A stretch of 47,482 nt of DNA from Clostridia bacterium. GTDB taxonomy: Bacteria; Bacillota; Clostridia; Oscillospirales; Acutalibacteraceae. Position 1 is the stretch's first letter. Every line of letters begins with the position of its first letter. The notes under the pieces were generated by a model. That model made no database searches. It saw only the letters and a program-made list of their open reading frames with translations, and was not told where the DNA came from. The position numbers and the translations under genes are program-made. The DNA is taken from assembly GCA_017436225.1 (NCBI GenBank), contig JAFSDM010000031.1:1-47482 (forward strand), given 5' to 3'. Of the stretch, positions 38,574-46,773 are shown one piece after another.

Positions 38574-39737
38574 ATGCAACTGAATTTAGGAACTAAAATA
38601 CGTGAACTACGTCGTCGTGACGGAATAACGCAAGAAGCTCTTGCAGAGGTTCTGGGAGTTACCTCACAGGCAGTTTCCCGCTGGGAAGCAAATGGAAGTT
38701 ATCCCGATATGGAAATGGTTCCTTCGATAGCTAACTATTTCGGAGTTTCAATTGATGAACTGTTTGGATACCATAACGATCGAGATACAAAAATTAACAA
38801 AATAATTGAAAAGATTGATTCGTACAACATCAAAAGTCGCGGAGATGACGGCTGGGTAGAGGAATGTGTTTTGATATTAAGAGAAAGTCTTGCGGAATTT
38901 CCACAAAACGAAAGGCTTTTGATTACTCTTGCTGAGGTATTATCAGAAGCCGGTTGGCGTACACATAAAGAGTGGCTTTATTATGACGATGAAGGATTTA
39001 TTCAACATAATTATGACCATCACAAAAGAAATGACTATTGGTCAGAGGCTGTGAAAATTTGTGAAAATCTTATAAATAACGCTTCTGATAACACGATCGT
39101 TACAAAAGCAATTAAAATTCTTGTGTTGTTATATAGAAATTTCGGCGAAAACGATAAAGCTGTTAATTATGCAAAGAGAATGCCTTCCCTAAAAAACTGC
39201 AGAGAGGTTTTGCTCGCATCAGCAACTGAAGGAAAACAAGAGGCGAAGTTTATCGGTGAATTTTTGCTAAAGTCAGCGCAAGAATTTTCGGAGCAACTTG
39301 TTTATGGCTTAATTACAAACCGCAATCATTATAATAGTGATATGCCTATTGAAAAGGTAAAAGGAGCTATATCACTCTTTTATTTGATCTGCGATGACGG
39401 TAATATGGGACCTTATCATGGTTGTATTATAAAGCTTTATCTTTATCTTTCAAGATTGCAATGGGAACGTGGATATCACGATGATTCGTTTACTGCTCTA
39501 GATGAGGCACTTAAGCATGCAAAAGCACTTGAGGTTTTGTATGATGGAGAAGAACACACGTTTACTGCTCCATTGGTCTCCTTCGTAAAATTCCAGTTGG
39601 AAAAAACAAACCAACAGATAGCCAAATTATTGCCTGATGACTGGCCCTTTTGGTGCAATCCTGATTATAGCGAAGTCGAAAAAGAGATAAAGGAAGATCC
39701 TCGTTGGAAAGACTGGGTCGCCAAGACCAGAGCATAA
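38574..39737 (+). CDS. XRE-family HTH regulator with TPR-like C-terminus
   Basis: A 387-residue protein. Residues 6-62 are a Cro/CI helix-turn-helix (TQEALAEVLGVTSQAVSRWE, ending GVSIDELFG). The long C-terminal part is alpha-helical with repeated pair-of-helices character (EAVKICENLI..., KAVNYAKRM...), like TPR-containing sensors of intracellular signals or peptides. No membrane helices. GGAGG lies eight bases before the ATG. Upstream array remnants and the downstream 62-base tail match those of the HTH gene at 24426. Confidence 0.85.
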   Translation: MQLNLGTKIRELRRRDGITQEALAEVLGVTSQAVSRWEANGSYPDMEMVPSIANYFGVSIDELFGYHNDRDTKINKIIEKIDSYNIKSRGDDGWVEECVLILRESLAEFPQNERLLITLAEVLSEAGWRTHKEWLYYDDEGFIQHNYDHHKRNDYWSEAVKICENLINNASDNTIVTKAIKILVLLYRNFGENDKAVNYAKRMPSLKNCREVLLASATEGKQEAKFIGEFLLKSAQEFSEQLVYGLITNRNHYNSDMPIEKVKGAISLFYLICDDGNMGPYHGCIIKLYLYLSRLQWERGYHDDSFTALDEALKHAKALEVLYDGEEHTFTAPLVSFVKFQLEKTNQQIAKLLPDDWPFWCNPDYSEVEKEIKEDPRWKDWVAKTRA

Positions 39738-39781
39738 AATTTCGTACCAATTCGGGCGGTATATATACTTTTGTTTGGGGT

Positions 39782-39843
39782 AAGGCAGGAATAGCCGTCA
39801 TACTTTTGGCAAGTTTACCGCTTAAAAACAGAGTTTTTAACTG
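39782..39843 (+). repeat. 62-base conserved tail, copy 2
   Basis: Gap-free alignment with 25277-25338, 52 of 62 bases identical, including hairpin TTAAAAAC-AGA-GTTTTTAA. Two further hairpins follow: GGTATGA-N6-TCATACC (39874-39893) and one around AGGGTTATC/GGATAACTCT (39904-39931). Confidence 0.8.
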
Positions 39844-39988
39844 TATTTTCTTTGGTATGTTTTTGGGTGTGTCGGTATGATTTTTGTCATACCATCAAAA
39901 ATAGGGTTATCTCGTAATATCGGGATAACTCTATTTGCATATATAACTTGAAAATCTTGATAAAAAATGTTATATTAAATACAAGAAA

Positions 39989-40098
39989 ATGCTTGTTGTT
40001 ATGCGTAAATTTCAACTTGTGGAAATGACTTCCACAAGTTGAAAACAGGAGCCTCCACTTGTCAGGGAGGTGATTTGTCCCTTATTTAACACAAGCAT
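39989..40098 (+). repeat. ATGCTTGT/ACAAGCAT-bounded segment with 14-bp hairpin
   Basis: ATGCTTGT (39989-39996) and ACAAGCAT (40091-40098) enclose a perfect hairpin TTTCAACTTGTGGA (40010-40023) with TCCACAAGTTGAAA (40031-40044) and a CCTCC...GGAGG unit near 40052-40070. The contents differ from 25344-25421, but the ends are the same. A promoter TTGTCC-N17-TACACT overlaps the right end. Confidence 0.6.
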
Positions 40099-40123
40099 AC
40101 ACTGCACCTAGGAGGGTGATTTT

Positions 40124-40591
40124 ATGAAATTAGTAAAAAGAATTTTGGTAATATTATTAATTGTTATAGTTACTTTACCTATTGCTTCGTATATTGGCAT
40201 TGTTATTACAAATAACGTAATTGCCAATAATATTGAAAAAGATTTAATTGCTTATGAGTTGCCACCAAACACAAAATTGGTAGATTCCGTTTCGGTGGCG
40301 GCTAAGCTTACAGGTAGCGGAAACGGTATGCAATATATGGGTGCTATTCTTGTTGAAAGTATATTAAGCGAAGAAGAATTAAAGGAACATTACAGTTCTA
40401 GCTTCGATTATATTGAGGTAAGCCAACAAGAAACGCCGAAGCTTGATTTTATTCAAAGCGTGTATTTTAATGCAGACATAGAGTCGGAAGATAAAACCTA
40501 CTATTCAATAATCTGTTGGGATGATAATAGAAGAGAAATGTTTGGAGATTTACTTTGCGAATTGCTTGATTTCGATATCAGAGGGCATTAA
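40124..40591 (+). CDS. Membrane-anchored protein of unknown function
   Basis: A 155-residue protein with one N-terminal transmembrane helix (about residues 7-30) and an acidic extracytoplasmic domain of about 120 residues. No family recognised. AGGAGGGTGATTTTATG precedes it, nearly the same leader as at 25449. It follows an HTH gene and the conserved tail exactly as the unrelated gene at 25449 does. Confidence 0.6.
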   Translation: MKLVKRILVILLIVIVTLPIASYIGIVITNNVIANNIEKDLIAYELPPNTKLVDSVSVAAKLTGSGNGMQYMGAILVESILSEEELKEHYSSSFDYIEVSQQETPKLDFIQSVYFNADIESEDKTYYSIICWDDNRREMFGDLLCELLDFDIRGH

Positions 40592-40654
40592 GGCAAAAAA
40601 CGTAAGCAAAATCGGTGTTTTTTCTTCAAACTATTAAAATTAAATCAAGTATAA

Positions 40655-40697
40655 AAACACTTCCTTTTGAACAAAATATTTCAAAAAGGAAGTGTTT
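40655..40697 (+). promoter_or_regulatory. Hairpin covering the ribosome binding site of the germination protein gene
   Basis: AAACACTTCCTTTTGA (40655-40670) pairs with TCAAAAAGGAAGTGTTT (40681-40697) with one bulge. The right arm contains the AAAGGAAG binding site of the following gene. It may be the previous gene's terminator, but lying over the binding site it could also limit translation. Confidence 0.5.
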
Positions 40698-40700
40698 ATT

Positions 40701-42101
40701 TTGCCAAACAAATACAGTGAACTTACCGCACAGGTAGATTTAAGACTTTGCCCCCAAAAAAGCTTTGACATAATTAAAAGGGAACTTATAATAGGCTCTA
40801 AATCGGCAGCCATTTACTTTGTGGACGGCTTTATTAAGGATGAGGTTTTTGAAAGAATACTTGAATTTATGTTAAAAATAACCCCCGAACAGCTAAGCAC
40901 CACTAAAACCGCCAAGGAGTTTTCCGAGCGGTTTTTGCCCTATGTAGAGGTGGACGAGTCGGATGATATTAATACGGTTTGCACCGCCATTTTATCGGGT
41001 GCCACCGTGCTTTTGATAGATTCGGTAGAGGGCTACCTTATAGTAGATACAAGAACCTACCCCGTAAGGTCGGTTAGTGAGCCCGAAAAGGATAAAACAA
41101 TGCGCGGCTCAAAGGATGGCTTTGTAGAAACCCTTATTTTTAACACCGCTATGATTCGCCGTAGGGTGAGAGATTATAATCTTAGAATGGAATATTATCA
41201 GGTAGGCGAGTCCTCAAAGGTGGATGTGGCTATCTGCTTTTTAGAGGGAAAGTGCAATAAAAAATCTCTTGAGGTGTTAAGAAAAAGAATAAAATCGGTA
41301 AATCTTAAGGGAATTTCTATGACTCAGCAAGCCTTGGCAGAGGTTATTTGCCCCACCTTCTTTTTAAACCCATTCCCCAAAATCAAGTACACCGAGCGTC
41401 CCGACTATGCAAGTGCCTGTCTTTTGGAGGGCAGAGTGCTTTTGATAATGGATAACGCCCCCACCGTTATGATTTTTCCCACAAGCTTTGCCGACTTCAC
41501 AAAGGAGGCAAACGACTACTATTTTCCACCCCTTACGGCAAGCTATATAAGAATTACAAGGCATTTAATTTCTATAATCACTGTGATTTTAACGCCGCTT
41601 TTTTTACTGCTTGTGAATAACCCCGCCTATATACCCGATTGGCTTTCTTTTATACGGCTGGACCAGACCCCCGTAATACCCATTTTTATTCAGCTTTTAA
41701 TACTTGAATTTGTTATAGACGGACTTAGAATAGCGTCACTGAACACCCCCGATAATCTCTCAAGCTCAATGAGTATAATAGGCGGACTTCTGCTTTCGGA
41801 ATTTGCCATAAATGCGGGTTGGTTTGAAGCCGAATGTATACTCTATATGGCGTTTGTAGCCATCGCGGGCTTTTCTCAGCCAAGCTTTGAAATGGGCTAC
41901 GCCCAAAAATTCATTAGAATAATGCTGCTTTTTGCTACCGAATTTTTAGGTGTTTTCGGCTTTTTCGGCGGAATTATTTTAAGCATTTTAACAATGGCGC
42001 TTACCAAAACTCTCACGGGCAGAAACTATCTTTACCCCATTATCCCCTTTAATTTAAAGGACTTTTCAAGACTTTTTGTTCGCCCCGAAATCAAGGAATA
42101 A
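40701..42101 (+). CDS. GerA-family spore germination protein, SpoVAF-like
   Basis: A 466-residue protein. Residues 1-250 are the soluble GerA-type N-terminal domain: VDLRLCPQKSFDIIKRELII, IYFVDGFIKDEVFERI, TVLLIDSVEGYLIVDTRTYP, and RGSKDGFVETLIFNTAMIRRR, whose KDGF.E..IFN.A..RRR pattern is diagnostic. About five membrane helices follow (from residue 285). The family serves germinant receptors (GerxA) or SpoVAF in the inner spore membrane. The opening and lack of GerB/GerC partners favour SpoVAF, without certainty. I choose TTG 40701, eight bases after AAAGGAAG; the GTG at 40692 is too close. Confidence 0.85.
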   Translation: MPNKYSELTAQVDLRLCPQKSFDIIKRELIIGSKSAAIYFVDGFIKDEVFERILEFMLKITPEQLSTTKTAKEFSERFLPYVEVDESDDINTVCTAILSGATVLLIDSVEGYLIVDTRTYPVRSVSEPEKDKTMRGSKDGFVETLIFNTAMIRRRVRDYNLRMEYYQVGESSKVDVAICFLEGKCNKKSLEVLRKRIKSVNLKGISMTQQALAEVICPTFFLNPFPKIKYTERPDYASACLLEGRVLLIMDNAPTVMIFPTSFADFTKEANDYYFPPLTASYIRITRHLISIITVILTPLFLLLVNNPAYIPDWLSFIRLDQTPVIPIFIQLLILEFVIDGLRIASLNTPDNLSSSMSIIGGLLLSEFAINAGWFEAECILYMAFVAIAGFSQPSFEMGYAQKFIRIMLLFATEFLGVFGFFGGIILSILTMALTKTLTGRNYLYPIIPFNLKDFSRLFVRPEIKE

Positions 42102-42150
42102 ATTTTAAAATTAAAGTAAGGCAAAGTTATATTTTTATTTTTCTAACGTA

Positions 42151-42179
42151 TTGCTAGAGATAAAAAAATATGCTATAAT
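42151..42179 (+). promoter_or_regulatory. Promoter of the ThrE-like gene pair and perhaps gatCAB
   Basis: TTGCTA (42151-42156), a 17-base spacer and TATAAT (42174-42179). It shows that an open frame beginning at 42151 cannot be the true start. Confidence 0.8.
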
Positions 42180-42216
42180 TAACTTTAATAAAGTTTGTGG
42201 CAAAGGGGCTTTGCTT

Positions 42217-42969
42217 GTGCTGGAAAAACTTGGATATATTGTAAATATAGGCGAACAGATGCTTTTATCGGGCGCTGAGGTGCACCGTGTGGAAGAAAGC
42301 ATAAACCGTATGGGGTATGCCTTGGGTGCTAAAAGGGTAGACGTTTTTATTATTACAAGCAGTATGGTTGTTACCTTCCATTTGGAAAACGGCGAAACCT
42401 ATACCCAAACCCGAAGAATACTTTCGGCTAGTACCGACTATGAAAAATTACACAGGCTTAACGATCTTTCGCGTAATATCTGCTCGGGCGAATTAACCTC
42501 AGAAGATATTAAAAATAAGCTTAGTGAAATCTCCGCACTTAAATGCTTTCCCGTATGGGTGGAGGTGCTTTGCTACGCCGTAATAGCGGGGGCGTTTACC
42601 CTGTTTTTTGGCGGCGGCATTTTAGAGGCGGCTTTTTCCTTCGCCATAGGCGCCGTTTTAAGAACGGTTATTTACTTTTGCGACAAAATAAACTCAAACA
42701 AAATATTTTCAAAGTTTGTGTCATCGGCTACAATTACCCTTCTTGCCTTTGCTTTGGTAAGGCTTAAGCTTATTCCAAGCGCCGATACCGTTATAATCGG
42801 AAATATTATGACCCTTATTCCCGGCATTGGTCTTACCAACGCCTTAAGAGATTTGTTTACGGGGGATAGCATTGCAGGTCTTTTGCGATTTATTGAGGTG
42901 TTTTTAATAGCCCTTGCAATTGCGGCAGGTTACTTTATAGTAGTAATTTTGGGAGGTATGCCCGTATGA
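42217..42969 (+). CDS. Threonine/serine exporter-like protein, N-terminal half (ThrE family)
   Basis: A 250-residue protein. The start is GTG at 42217, eight bases after AAAGGGG. Residues 1-110 form the soluble DUF1212 domain (GEQMLLSGAEVHRVEESINR, then a VDVFIITSSMVVTF segment). About five membrane helices follow, with IIGNIMTLIPGIGLTNALRDL a family hallmark. Split ThrE systems export threonine or serine, or move succinate in YjjPB. It overlaps its partner gene by 4 bp (ATGA). Confidence 0.85.
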   Translation: MLEKLGYIVNIGEQMLLSGAEVHRVEESINRMGYALGAKRVDVFIITSSMVVTFHLENGETYTQTRRILSASTDYEKLHRLNDLSRNICSGELTSEDIKNKLSEISALKCFPVWVEVLCYAVIAGAFTLFFGGGILEAAFSFAIGAVLRTVIYFCDKINSNKIFSKFVSSATITLLAFALVRLKLIPSADTVIIGNIMTLIPGIGLTNALRDLFTGDSIAGLLRFIEVFLIALAIAAGYFIVVILGGMPV

Positions 42970-43424
42970 CAAACAATGAAATTTTGCAAATTATAGCAGG
43001 GTTTGTAGGGTCGTTAGGCTTTGGAATTTTGTTTAATATCCGTGGCAAAAGGCTTATTTTTGCGGCGGTGGGCGGTCTTATTTCCTGGGGATTATTTGTT
43101 GTTTTTAATAAGGCTTTTTCAAATGAGGTTATATGCTACTTTTTGGTGGCGGCTATAGTTTCTTTATATGCCGAAATTTCCGCAAGATTTTTAAAAACAC
43201 CAACCACCACCTTTATTACAACCTCTTTAATACCGCTTATTCCCGGCAGCTCACTTTATTACACAATGAACTCTGCCTTCATAGGCGGATTTGAAACCTT
43301 TGTTCAAAAGGCAATTGTAACCCTGCAACTTGCGGCGGCTTTGGCTCTTGGCGTTATACTTTCTGCCGCTTTTGCTAAAATATTTTTCAAAAAAGCGCCA
43401 ATTATCACCAAAACGGAGGAATAA
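42966..43424 (+). CDS. ThrE-like exporter, C-terminal half
   Basis: A 152-residue membrane protein with about five helices (DUF3815/ThrE_2). The motif FITTSLIPLIPGSSLYYTMNSA mirrors the PGIGLTNA region of its partner. Together with the preceding protein it forms one transporter that is a single chain in other bacteria. gatC follows 2 bp downstream, so the exporter and the amidotransferase may share a transcript. Confidence 0.85.
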   Translation: MTNNEILQIIAGFVGSLGFGILFNIRGKRLIFAAVGGLISWGLFVVFNKAFSNEVICYFLVAAIVSLYAEISARFLKTPTTTFITTSLIPLIPGSSLYYTMNSAFIGGFETFVQKAIVTLQLAAALALGVILSAAFAKIFFKKAPIITKTEE

Positions 43425-43426
43425 TT

Positions 43427-43705
43427 TTGTTTGATATTAAGCTGTCAGCCCATTTGGCAGAGCTTTCAAAGCTAAGCTTTACCGAAACCGAGCTTTATGA
43501 AGTTACAAAAGAAATGAATGAAATTGTATCCCTTATGGATGCCGTTTCGGATTTTACCGCAACCGAAGCCTTAAATACTGCAGCTGCAGTGGGGCTTGAC
43601 CAAATAAGAGCCGACGTTAAGTGCGACTCTACCCCCAGAAGCGAGATTTTAAAAAATGCCGCCAAAAGCGAAAAAAATGCCTTTGCGGTGCCTAAGGTGG
43701 TGTAG
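43427..43705 (+). CDS. gatC: Aspartyl/glutamyl-tRNA amidotransferase subunit C
   Basis: A 92-residue subunit starting at TTG after GGAGGA. It has the GatC pattern HLAELSKLSFTETE near the start, then ...NEIVSLMDAV, and a C-terminal segment with RSEILKNAAKSEKNAFAVPKVV. GatC braces GatA against GatB. Three bases separate it from gatA. Confidence 0.9.
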   Translation: MFDIKLSAHLAELSKLSFTETELYEVTKEMNEIVSLMDAVSDFTATEALNTAAAVGLDQIRADVKCDSTPRSEILKNAAKSEKNAFAVPKVV

Positions 43706-43708
43706 CGT

Positions 43709-45172
43709 ATGAGTTTAAAGGAGCTTATAAAAACCGCTACACTTAAAGAGCTTTCCAACCGTCTTAAAAATAAAGATTTTTCATCGGTAGAGCTCACTGC
43801 GGCATATTTGGAAAGAGCAAAAGAATTAAACCAAAAAACAAACGCCTTTATAACCTTTAATGAGGCGGAAGCGCTAAAAGAAGCAAAAAAAGCCGATGAG
43901 CAAATAGCAAAGGGCGAAGCCCAAACCCTTACAGGCACACCCATAGCTGTTAAGGATAATATAAGCACAAAAAACCTTAAAACCACCTGCGCATCTAAAA
44001 TGCTTGAAAACAACACTCCAATTTTTGATGCCACTGTAGTTTTAAAGCTTAAAGAGCAATCGGCAGTTATTTTGGGCAAAACAAATATGGATGAATTTGC
44101 AATGGGCAGCACTAGTGAAACCTCCTATTTTGGAGCGGTTCGTAACCCTTACGATTTGTCAGCCGTTTCGGGCGGTTCATCGGGTGGCTCTGCCGCCGCA
44201 GTTGCCGCCGCACAGTGTCCCGCCGCCCTTGGCTCTGATACGGGCGGTTCGGTGCGTCAGCCTGCCGCTTTTTGCGGAATTACAGGTCTAAAACCCACCT
44301 ATTCAGCCGTTTCACGCTACGGTCTTATCGCCTTTGCATCCTCTCTTGACCAAATCGGCACAATGGCAAAAACCGCCGAGGACTGCGGTATTTTACTAAA
44401 CGCTATAATGGGTAAGGATAACCTTGATGCCACAAGCGCCGCCACCCCCTTTAGCGACTCTTTAAGCGAAATAAACAGGGGAGTAAAGGGACTTAAAATA
44501 GGTCTTCCTAAAGAATTTTTTGGTGATGCTATTAGCGAAGAGGTTAAAGTGGCGGTCTTCAAAGCCGCCGAAACTTATAAAAATATGGGTGCCGAAATAG
44601 TAGAGGTTTCTCTGCCCGATTTAAAATACGCCGTTGCGGCATACTACCTCATTTCCTCTGCCGAGGCGGCAAGTAACCTTTCTCGCTTCGACGGCATAAA
44701 GTACGGTCACCGCAGTGAAATCGGCGAAACTTATGAAGAAGTTATTAAAAATTCACGTAGCGAGGGCTTTGGCAAGGAGGTTAAGCGCCGCATAATGCTT
44801 GGTAATTATGCCCTCTCCAGCGGTTATTATGATGCCTACTACAATAAAGCGGTTAAAATTCGCCAAAAGCTCCGTTTTGAAATGGATGAAATCTTTAAAT
44901 CTTGTGATTTAATACTAACTCCAACCACCCCCACCACCGCATATAAGCTGGGCGCGGGGGATAAAACCTTAACCAAAATTTACTCGGCAGATATCTGCAC
45001 CGTTACGGCAAATATTGCAGGTCTTCCCGCCATTTCCACCCCCTGCGGATATGATGCGGCAGGTCTGCCTATTGGTATGAGCCTTGTTTCAAAAGCCTTT
45101 GCAGAGCCCTCTTTAATTGCGGCGGCAAACGCCTTTGAAAAGCAGTTTGAAAGAAGGGGGGCAGTCTTATGA
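43709..45172 (+). CDS. gatA: Aspartyl/glutamyl-tRNA amidotransferase subunit A
   Basis: A 487-residue amidase that releases ammonia from glutamine. The Ser-cisSer-Lys triad is visible: Lys in PIAVKDNIS, and the two Ser in SGGSSGGSAAA and SDTGGSVRQPA. GLKPTYSAVSRYGLIAFASS follows. Ammonia passes to GatB to convert Glu-tRNA(Gln) and/or Asp-tRNA(Asn), giving the cell its Gln- or Asn-tRNA. It overlaps gatB by 4 bp. Confidence 0.97.
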   Translation: MSLKELIKTATLKELSNRLKNKDFSSVELTAAYLERAKELNQKTNAFITFNEAEALKEAKKADEQIAKGEAQTLTGTPIAVKDNISTKNLKTTCASKMLENNTPIFDATVVLKLKEQSAVILGKTNMDEFAMGSTSETSYFGAVRNPYDLSAVSGGSSGGSAAAVAAAQCPAALGSDTGGSVRQPAAFCGITGLKPTYSAVSRYGLIAFASSLDQIGTMAKTAEDCGILLNAIMGKDNLDATSAATPFSDSLSEINRGVKGLKIGLPKEFFGDAISEEVKVAVFKAAETYKNMGAEIVEVSLPDLKYAVAAYYLISSAEAASNLSRFDGIKYGHRSEIGETYEEVIKNSRSEGFGKEVKRRIMLGNYALSSGYYDAYYNKAVKIRQKLRFEMDEIFKSCDLILTPTTPTTAYKLGAGDKTLTKIYSADICTVTANIAGLPAISTPCGYDAAGLPIGMSLVSKAFAEPSLIAAANAFEKQFERRGAVL

Positions 45173-46584
45173 GCTATGAAACCGTTATAGGTCTTGAAAT
45201 TCACGCCGAGCTTCTGACCCTTACCAAGGTTTTTTGCGGTTGCTCTGCCGATTTTGGCGGCGAAGAAAACACAAGGGTTTGCCCGCGCTGTTCGGGTATG
45301 CCGGGAAGCTTGCCGCTTTTTGGCAGAGGCGCAGCGGAGCTTGCCATAAAGGCAGGTCTTGCCCTTAACTGTAAAATAAATAACTTTAGCGCCTTTGACC
45401 GCAAAAATTACTTCTATCCCGATTTGCCAAAGGCATACCAGATAACCCAGTTTAATTACCCCATCTGTACCGACGGTTTTGTGGATATCTGCACCAAAAA
45501 AATCAGAATTAATCGTATCCATATTGAGGAGGATGCGGGTAAGCTAATTCACGATGATGAGTTAGGTCTTTCCCTTGCCGATTATAACCGTTGCGGTATT
45601 CCCCTTATTGAGATTGTAACCGAGCCTGACATTCGCTCGGCGGAGGAGGCAAAGCAGTTTACCGCCGCCGTTGCCTTGGCACTTAAATATGCAGGTGTTT
45701 GCGATGCAAAAATGGAGCAGGGCTCCCTTCGTTGTGATGTAAATATCTCGGTTATGCCAAAGGGGAGCAAGGTTTTCGGCACCCGAACCGAAATCAAAAA
45801 TCTAAACTCTCTGCGCTCAATAGGCAGAGCCATTGAGTATGAATACTCAAGGCAGACAGAGCTTTGTGAGCGTGGGGAAAGGGTTATTCAGCAAACTCTG
45901 CATTGGAATGATGCCTTAGGTGTTACAAAGGCGCTTCGCTCCAAGGAAGAAGCCCACGATTACCGCTACTTCCCCGAGCCCGATATTCCACCCCTTTTTA
46001 TAACCGATGAAGAGATTAAGGCCATTAAAAATACTATGCCCGAAATGCCAAAAGAGAAAAAAGAAAGGTATTTAAAAATGGGGCTTACCCCTGCCGATGC
46101 CGATCTTTTAATCTTTGATAAGGCTCTGGCAGATTTTTATGATGAGGCGGTAAAATGCTACAATAATCCAAAATCGGTTGCATCTATGATAATTGTTGAG
46201 CTTCTTCGCCGTATGAACGATTTATCTCTCCCCGCGGCAGAGCTTAAAATTACGCCGAGCGACTTCGCCGAGCTTTGCAAAATGGCAGATGACGGCACCG
46301 TGTCACGCGGCGCCGCAAAGGATATTTTAAAACAGATGCTTGAAGTGGGCGGAAGCCCTATGGAAATCGCCGAAAAGGGCGGTATGCTTATGAGCAACGA
46401 TACATCGGCGGTGGAGGCGGCGGCAGATGAAATTTTAGCCGCAAATCCCAAGGCGGTAGAGGAGTATAAAGCAGGCAGCGCAAAGGTCTTTGGCTTTCTT
46501 ATGGGGCAGATGTGCCGAAGCCTTGGTAGGTCTGCAAACCCCGCCATTGTTAAAAAAGTTTTAGAAGAAAAGCTTAATTCTTAA
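45169..46584 (+). CDS. gatB: Aspartyl/glutamyl-tRNA amidotransferase subunit B
   Basis: A 471-residue protein, of normal length. It starts YETVIGLEIHAEL, the family hallmark, followed by the zinc-type Cys cluster (CGCSADFGGEENTRVCPRC in residues 23-41) and KNYFYPDLPKAYQITQ. Later come HIEEDAGKLIHD and KNLNSLRSI. The C-terminal YqeY-type tail binds tRNA. GatB activates the tRNA-bound carboxylate with ATP and receives ammonia from GatA. Confidence 0.97.
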   Translation: MSYETVIGLEIHAELLTLTKVFCGCSADFGGEENTRVCPRCSGMPGSLPLFGRGAAELAIKAGLALNCKINNFSAFDRKNYFYPDLPKAYQITQFNYPICTDGFVDICTKKIRINRIHIEEDAGKLIHDDELGLSLADYNRCGIPLIEIVTEPDIRSAEEAKQFTAAVALALKYAGVCDAKMEQGSLRCDVNISVMPKGSKVFGTRTEIKNLNSLRSIGRAIEYEYSRQTELCERGERVIQQTLHWNDALGVTKALRSKEEAHDYRYFPEPDIPPLFITDEEIKAIKNTMPEMPKEKKERYLKMGLTPADADLLIFDKALADFYDEAVKCYNNPKSVASMIIVELLRRMNDLSLPAAELKITPSDFAELCKMADDGTVSRGAAKDILKQMLEVGGSPMEIAEKGGMLMSNDTSAVEAAADEILAANPKAVEEYKAGSAKVFGFLMGQMCRSLGRSANPAIVKKVLEEKLNS

Positions 46585-46605
46585 AATTAATCAAAAAAGT
46601 TATAC

Positions 46606-46644
46606 AAAATGCGAATAAACGGCAGGTTTGTTCGCATTTTTATG
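46606..46644 (+). terminator. Terminator of gatCAB
   Basis: AAAATGCGAA (46606-46615) pairs with TTCGCATTTT (46631-46640), followed by T-rich sequence. Confidence 0.7.
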
Positions 46645-46704
46645 TTTATTCCCCCAAAAATAAAAAATTTTAAAAAAAGACTTTAAAAATTTTAAAAAAA
46701 GTGG

Positions 46705-46763
46705 TATAATGAATTGCTACTGTAAAACAGTATAACTAAATTTACGTAAATTTATTTAGGAGG
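46705..46763 (+). promoter_or_regulatory. ppdK promoter, palindrome and ribosome binding site
   Basis: TATAAT (46705-46710) has no good -35 at 17 bp. A perfect 16-base palindrome AAATTTACGTAAATTT (46738-46753) lies between it and the AGGAGG binding site (46758-46763) and might be an operator or a leader hairpin. Confidence 0.5.
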
Positions 46764-46773
46764 TAATTCTCAA

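Noticed and set aside
42151-42216. Upstream start of the ThrE-like gene
   Set aside because: The first 29 bases are the -35/-10 promoter, and a good binding site precedes the GTG at 42217.
43495-44112. Long open frame antisense to gatC and gatA
   Set aside because: It overlaps two certain genes on the other strand, has no recognisable protein pattern and no binding site, so it is a reading-frame shadow. The same applies to other antisense frames in the window.
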